The notes below the pieces were generated by a model. That model saw only the letters and a program-made list of their open reading frames with translations. It was not told the origin of the DNA and did not search any database. Made by a program: the position numbers and the translations under genes. A DNA stretch of 64,000 nt from Schistosoma haematobium (taxonomy: Eukaryota; Platyhelminthes; Trematoda; Strigeidida; Schistosomatidae), in the NCBI RefSeq assembly GCF_000699445.3, contig NC_067198.1:34252536-34316535 (forward strand), read 5' to 3'. Numbering within the stretch: the stretch's first letter is position 1; each line of letters begins with the position of its first letter. Positions 58,435 to 64,000 of this stretch are shown one piece after another.

Positions 58435-59395
58435 CGTAGATCTCTCAAAACAAATTTTCTTTTTAAAAAAAAGTGTAATATTAACCGTTAATAAATAGAC
58501 TAATCTAGAAAACTGTATAATTTTCAGTTCAGTAAATGATTTCTAAAGAGAAAGATATGCAAATTACAGTGTATAGAAATAATTGAAATCAGTTGAGAGG
58601 TCTTGTTTCATACTAATAATGTGTTATACTATTTTCCTAATCATAATTTACTTCTTTTCTTTTCTTATTATCAATTAGTGGTGTTTCTTTAAATTAGTAA
58701 ACTAAATCAAAATCGATATGATAATGGTAGACAGTAATTGTTACAGCAATATCTAGGCGGAATTCGTAATTTAATCATGATTAGTTAAAACTTGAAAAAA
58801 CGTAGTCAATCAGCTACAACGTGAGACTAGATACATATATGCATCGGTTCAAGTTGTCACAATTCATTAGCACAACATGATGAACACCGAATTCATAGAA
58901 ATAGTTACTTTAATGGCAATAATATATGAAAGAAAGACTGTGTATAAGGATATAGTACAGGTAGAAAGAATTAGTTAGTAGAAAGAAAGGTAGAAAGCAA
59001 TTTTAATTTCGTAGTTTAAGGGAAGACATAGAGTATTACACCTACGTCATTGTGATAGATTCTGAATTATGTCACTCAGAGTCTCCAACCATTGGTTACG
59101 ATGGTCAAATAGACCTCAGCCGAAAAAAACATACTGATCTTATTTATGATCGAATGGTCAATTGTTTTCCAAGTATTTTTATTATTTCCCCTGTATTTTC
59201 ATTGGTTATGATCAACTGACTATGAATATTATTTTGAAGTTCAAGAGTTTAAGTCTTTCCATGGTATTGTAGAAACCATATTTTAGTGTTACATTATTAT
59301 AGCTGGTTGGACTTATCATGAAACTTTAAATGTTGACCTTGACAATACATTTAATATGAACTTCAAAAATAAAGGACCTAGTTGAATGTCTTTAC
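58435..59395. other. No gene seen
   Basis: AT-rich spacer. Confidence 0.5.
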
Positions 59396-59408
59396 AAATA
59401 GTTAACAG

Positions 59409-59860
59409 AAGGGGTTTTGTGGATATTTAAGAAATTTCACTGATTGAAATCATGAGTCAATTGAAGCTAGACAACCATGGAAAACCTGCAAGCACTGGAC
59501 GGCCATTTCGTCCTAGCGTGTGACTCCTCAGCGGTGCGCATCCACGATCCCGCCCCCCGTGAGATTCGAACCCAGGACCTATTGTGAGATATCAGCTCAC
59601 TGAAGACAGTAGTGTAGGTGGCGCAATTATGTGGATCGGCTGAAGTTGGACCTTAACACCGTTGGATGCCGGCCAGATTAGTGGTTTAACGGTTAAGCGC
59701 TCGCGCGTGAGACTGATAGGTTCTGGGTTCGAATCTCCCGGGGTACGGGATCGTGGATGCTCACTGCTGAAAAGTTCCATACTAGGACGAAACGGCCGTC
59801 CAGTGCTTGCAGGTTTTCCACGGTGATCTAGCTTCAATTGACTCATGATTTCAATCAGTG
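59409..59860. mobile_element. Family A foldback element with 13-bp TSD
   Basis: Left arm: minus-sense tail starting AAGGGGTTTTGTGG, hammerhead (59,492-59,537), B box. Right arm: plus-sense partial head, A box, B box, hammerhead (about 59,758-59,803; CTGAAAA, so broken) and tail. AAATAGTTAACAG is duplicated at 59,396-59,408 and 59,861-59,873. Tail sequence is present at both outer ends. Confidence 0.88.
59492..59537 (-). ncRNA. Hammerhead ribozyme, family A (core intact)
   Basis: Minus strand: GCACCG, CTGAGGA, GTC/GAC helix II, GAAA, TGGCC, GTC, CAGTGC. One helix I mismatch. Confidence 0.7.
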
Positions 59861-59879
59861 AAATAGTTAACAGTTCATT

Positions 59880-60940
59880 ATTTTTGATATGCAATCTTTT
59901 CTACAATCTCATTTAAAAGATCTAGTGTACTTTAGATTGAACTGTAAATTCAATCATATAAGAAGGGTCTTAACAGTTAAAAACATACACTTGATTTTAC
60001 CTTTAACAAAATTGTTTTCTAAGTGACTGAAATATTATTTAGTTTTCACTGGTGTGTGCAAGCCAAAATAAAGGCATAGAAGTGAATCCATTCTGTCCTA
60101 AATTTATAGTTCTCAGTTATAGTTACTTTTCTATTTACAAATGTATCGTTGGGAACATTCGAATTATTATCTTAGATTACCATCTCTTCCTATCATCACT
60201 ATTAAGAAATCCTGTTTCATCATTCAAATAATTTAACTTAAATTTAAAAAGTCATAAAACTTTCTTAAACCCATGGTCACATTTCTGAGAAATCCCTCGA
60301 TTTGTATTGTTCAAATGATTTCTGGAAGTCCTAAGAAGTTAAGTTTTACAACTACATCATCATAGTCCACTTTTCGCCCCCACATCACTAATTTTTTCAT
60401 TTTGAGTAACAAAACACATCACAGAAGAATGTTTTACGAGTGAAGAGGAACAATCTAGAGTGGACGATGTTTGATAAATGGGCAGACATTCTGTAGCATA
60501 TTTACTGGTTAAACTATTGATCTACAAGAAATTTAGCATTCATCAATTTATAGCTTCATTAACTAACAACTTAACCCGCTCAATTTGTGTACTTACCGAA
60601 CAGATTACGAATAAGAACACTCAACATAGAATTTACAGCAAGGTTTACAGGTTACAGAATTAAATGAAACTCATCTTCAAATCACTAAAACAAGATTTAA
60701 CTAACTTCATTCCATAAAAACCATTCATAATAAAATGATCAATATTTTCAAATTACCTTGTAATTGACAAAATTTATGTTTTATAGTTAATAGTGTTTCA
60801 ACTAATACGGTTAACAACCTGAAATTCGGTAGCTCTTGAATGAAGGAATGGTTTGACAATACAAAAAGCTTGTCTTGATGTATGTGTTCAAATTATAAGG
60901 ACATAAATAAAAAGATGTTTACTGTTTATTTGTGGTCGCC
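59880..60940. other. No gene seen; (TA)n at 60,944-60,961
   Basis: AT-rich spacer ending in a TA repeat directly at the next SINE. Confidence 0.5.
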
Positions 60941-60961
60941 CTAATATATATATATATATAT

Positions 60962-61402
60962 TAATGGTTAAGATCATGAGTCAGTTGAAGCTAGATCACC
61001 ATGAAAAACCTGGGAGCACTGGACGGCCGTTTCGTCATATTGTGGGACTCCTCAGCAGTGCGCATCCATGACCTCTCCCCCTGCGAGATTCGAATCCATG
61101 ATCTACTGGTTTCGCGCGTGAGCACTTAACAACTAGACCACTCAGCAGGCATCAAACGGCGTTAATGTCTAACTTCAACTAACCCACCAAATTGAGTGAC
61201 ACATCCACCATTGTCTTCAGTGAGTTACTATCTCATAGCAGACCTGGTTGTACTCCGCTGTTCACTACGTCTCACTAGAACTCAAGGATTTACCTCTTGA
61301 AGCCAATCACTAGTGAGCGTATGTTCAATTATATCAAATGGGTTTTGTGGATATTATAGTAATTTCAATGGTTAAGATCATGAGTCAGTTAAATGACGGC
61401 TC
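60962..61402 (-). mobile_element. Family A SINE, one unit plus upstream tail
   Basis: Minus strand: complete unit, with the tail block at 60,971 and again at 61,375, 404 bp apart, giving a direct measure of unit length. After the second tail come a few bases resembling GACGGCTCAG, the start of the tRNA-like part. Confidence 0.85.
61016..61061 (-). ncRNA. Hammerhead ribozyme, family A (core intact)
   Basis: Minus strand: GCACTG, CTGAGGA, helix II GTC/GAC plus one C-T mismatch, GAAA, ACGGCCGT, GTC, CAGTGC. Helix I is perfect. Confidence 0.8.
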
Positions 61403-61814
61403 AGCGGTATAGTATAATATATAGTATATATAGTAAAGTACTATACAAATGATAGTAAAGTCTGTAGGAGCAAAACGGTTTTAGTCTTTTTATGATCAAA
61501 TAGAATTGATATCACCGATAGATGTTGCCCGGTCAAGGAAAGTATTACTAGTATATTGTCTTAGTTAAATTAAACTCACAATGTTTTTTGCCGTCAACAA
61601 ACTAGTTTGCTCTTATTATGTATCGGAATGATGTTCCTTGTAATTCAGTAATCTATTTATTTTATTTCTATCAACACCTTTGAATGCATATCATCAATAT
61701 AACAGTCTTATAATTACCATAATGTATGATGCTTTTATAACAAAATATTTTTTTTCTAGGAAACTTGAAGATTATCTTGTTTTCGTTAATAGACTTATCA
61801 GTGTACGTGGTTTA

Positions 61815-62215
61815 TGACTGAAATCATGAATTGATGAATGTTAGACAAACATTGAAAATCTGGAAGCATTGGATTGTCATTTTATCCTAGTATGGGACTT
61901 CTGACTAGTGCTTATTCACGACCTTCATGAGGCATTCGAACCCAGGACCGTTGGTTACGCGCGCGAACACTTAATCTATAAACCAATGAGCCACCATCCA
62001 ACAGTGTCAATGTCTAATTTCAACCAATCTACGAAATTACACCACCATCTTCGATTGTCTTTAGTGAATAATTGACTCACATCAGACATGAATTAGATGT
62101 ACTAATTACAATTTCACACTAGAACTTCAGAAAATCCATCTTGAAGCCAGTCACTAATGAGCACATGATAATTATTAATATAGAATTGTGAAAATTGTTG
62201 AGTTTTTTTATTAAA
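61815..62215 (-). mobile_element. Old family A SINE with upstream tail
   Basis: A minus-strand complete unit and second tail (62,180-62,213). The hammerhead is mutated in the core (CTAGTCAG) and helix II, but a B box (GGTCCTGGGTTCGAATG) remains. Confidence 0.75.
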
Positions 62216-62263
62216 GTCAACATAAACTATCTCTTAAGAGTTTTAAAGCTAATATTTATATCA

Positions 62264-62431
62264 GAAGGGGTCTTGTGGAGATTGTAGTAATTTAAATGGT
62301 TAAGATCATGAATCAGTTGAAGCTAGACCACCATGGAAAACCTTCAAGCACTGGACGGCCGTTTCGTCCTATTGTGCTTCCAGGTTTTCCATGATGGTCG
62401 ACCTTCAACTGATTCATGATCTTAACCATTG
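62264..62431. mobile_element. Minimal family A palindrome with 14-bp TSD
   Basis: A 168-bp hairpin: minus-sense tail and 3' ribozyme half, then plus-sense CTTCCAGGTTTTCC and tail. TAATATTTATATCA is duplicated at 62,250-62,263 and 62,432-62,445. No pol III boxes remain. Confidence 0.88.
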
Positions 62432-62449
62432 TAATATTTATATCATTAA

Positions 62450-63068
62450 TTTATTGATATAAGACATAATACTGTCAGTCATAGTATCATTATATATAAA
62501 TTTGACATTAGTTTATGTAATCTAATAATGAATAAATGAACAACTAAATATAATGATAGAATTAATTATTAATTACATTTATTCTAATCTATTAACTCAT
62601 GTTAATGGATCCTTGTGTTCATTTAAAACAGATGGTCTAATATTCTCACTTATTTTAATTTACTTATCATCAAAATTTTATATTTTTATAAAATAGTTCT
62701 CTTTTTTTATTTTTTGGTTTTCTTTTTTCTTTTTTTCTCTTTTCTTTTTTTTAAAAAGTTTTTATTGAAATTCATTTACAATTTTGACATTTATTGCGTG
62801 ATCTGTCAAAAATTTCCAGTCTATTCTCATAGAAACTTATATTGATTAAAAAAAAGAAAGAAAGAAAGAAAGAAAAGATGTTTTACCAGTAACAAATCAT
62901 AAACATGATCATTTAATGCTTAAAAAGAACTTGATTGAAAGTCTGGAAATTTATATTTGTGAATGATTTATACATTGGTAATTTCTATAGACATTTATAA
63001 GTTTGAATTTCTTCTTAAATAAACATTTATTGTTAATATACATAAACAAATTGTGATTATGAATCCAT
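62450..63068. other. No gene; pyrimidine tract and (AAAG)n
   Basis: A T/C-rich tract at 62,697-62,751 and an AAAG repeat at 62,853-62,876. No exon seen. Confidence 0.55.
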
Positions 63069-63071
63069 TTG

Positions 63072-63775
63072 GTATTGGTTATTTGAATTTCCTATCATTG
63101 ATATTTAGGACTATTTAGGACTTTTTAAGCCAAGATGGATAATGGCTAGTAGTGGAATCCAGAATGCGTGTTTCGTCCTATTTGGGACTCTTCAGTTGGA
63201 TGTACCAGCATCTCAGAGTTCATGTTCATTCTGGGACTCTAACCCATTATCGTTCGCTTCAAACGCCATCACATTATCTACTTAGCTACTTAGTCTTCAC
63301 AGCCACTTGCTTTTGCAATGAGGTGAAGTTTGAATTCAAGTGATTCGAGTTCCAGAGTGAAAATCAACTCTGGGATGCAGGTTCATCCAGATGACGAGTC
63401 CGAAATGGGACGAAACGCGCTTCTTGGATTCCACTGCTAGCCACTATCCATCACTGCTTACAAAAAGCTTGCGAATTAAGGCAATATCGAGGCATACGCA
63501 CAGTATGCACATATGCCAATAACAGACTAATCAATTGCAGTCTTGAACCTCGATGGGAAGATACAAGCCAAACAATACCAAGTGAATTTAAATTCACCCC
63601 ACTGCACAAGCAAGTGACTACCAGGACTCAAAAGCTGAGTGGATAATGCGATGGCGTTTTAAGCTAATGGTACTGGGTTCGAGTCCTGGGGTAAATATCA
63701 ACATCGAGATGTAGGCACATTCAACTGACGAGTCCTAAACAAAATGAAAAGTGACTGTGGTTTCCAATTGTTGAC
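63072..63775. mobile_element. Smα array: foldback plus head-to-tail units
   Basis: A minus-sense unit (63,072-63,343) is fused to plus-sense sequence: ribozyme (about 63,385-63,432), tail, full head, A box, B box (GGGTTCGAGTCCTGG) and a second ribozyme start. The TGACGAGTC core begins at 63,392 and again at 63,726, a period of 334 bp, close to the roughly 335 bp known for Smα. Ribozyme cores are partly mutated (CATCCAGATGACGA; cleavage side CTTC). Confidence 0.88.
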
Positions 63776-64000
63776 AGATAATACACACACAGGTTACAGA
63801 ATATCAATTGTTTGTTGTTAGTGCAACTGATATCAGGTTTTAAATGCCGATGTGTCCATACAACGTTTACTCATTTTTATTTATATCCAAGGCAGTTTTT
63901 TGTATACTTCTCTTTGTTTCTTTATGCCTATTAATTTTTAGTATCTACTAAATATTTATTTTTCTTACTTTTTTCTCAAACTGTCATAAATTATCACTGA

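Noticed and set aside
58861..59160. Possible unique exon in the 58.4-59.4 kb spacer
   Set aside because: No open frame of useful length and no splice-site-bounded segment could be supported.

Overview
This window looks like repeat-dominated, AT-rich (roughly two-thirds A+T by eye) nuclear DNA of a schistosomatid blood fluke. The main evidence is about a dozen copies of a tRNA-headed, hammerhead-ribozyme repeat that matches the Schistosoma Sm-alpha (Smα) element: 334-bp period at 63.4-63.7 kb, A/B-box head, CTGACGA...GAAA ribozyme core. RTE- and CR1-type non-LTR retrotransposons and a Merlin DNA transposon, all known from schistosomes, support this. I cannot name the species. No complete host gene is visible. 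The only host coding candidates are one possible terminal exon (45,101-45,367, +) and a decayed ribosomal protein L22-like copy (47,953-48,217, +). The window is therefore most likely intergenic DNA or a very long intron.

Layout. 0-8 kb: SINE copies, a CR1-type fragment (1.07-2.19 kb) and simple repeats. 7.88-8.95 kb: decayed Merlin transposon. 9.9-33.7 kb: dense hammerhead SINEs of two families, solo-LTR-like repeats (15.3, 16.9, 20.7, 22.1 kb), and a near-identical inverted duplicate pair (17.4 and 30.5 kb). 34.37-37.59 kb: an RTE-clade LINE on the minus strand, bounded by a perfect 15-bp target-site duplication (TSD) and nested in an older repeat. 38-45 kb: sparse sequence with two MITE/foldback elements and the exon candidate. 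46-53 kb: two RTE 3' fragments, LTR-like repeats and the L22-like copy. 53.38-56.61 kb: a second RTE copy, plus strand. 57-64 kb: a dense cluster of SINEs ending in a head-to-tail Smα array piece.

The most interesting system is a second hammerhead SINE family, called family A here. It has about 27 copies and is distinct from Smα (family B). Its unit is about 400 bp: a head, a tRNA-like pol III promoter, a type-I hammerhead (helix I GCACTG/CAGTGC, core CTGAGGA / GAAA / GTC, short helix III ACGGCCGT), and a tail ending near CCACAAAACCCC. Several copies carry a second tail upstream of the head, so the template seems to have been multimeric or circular, as proposed for animal 'retrozymes'. Many copies of both families are palindromic (an inverted arm fused to a sense arm), and at least seven of these palindromes are bounded by perfect 10-15 bp TSDs. 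The foldback form was therefore inserted as one unit, by LINE-type target-primed reverse transcription with twin priming or cDNA snapback. The two RTE copies share the same inactivating lesions, so they come from an already defective source that must have been moved in trans.
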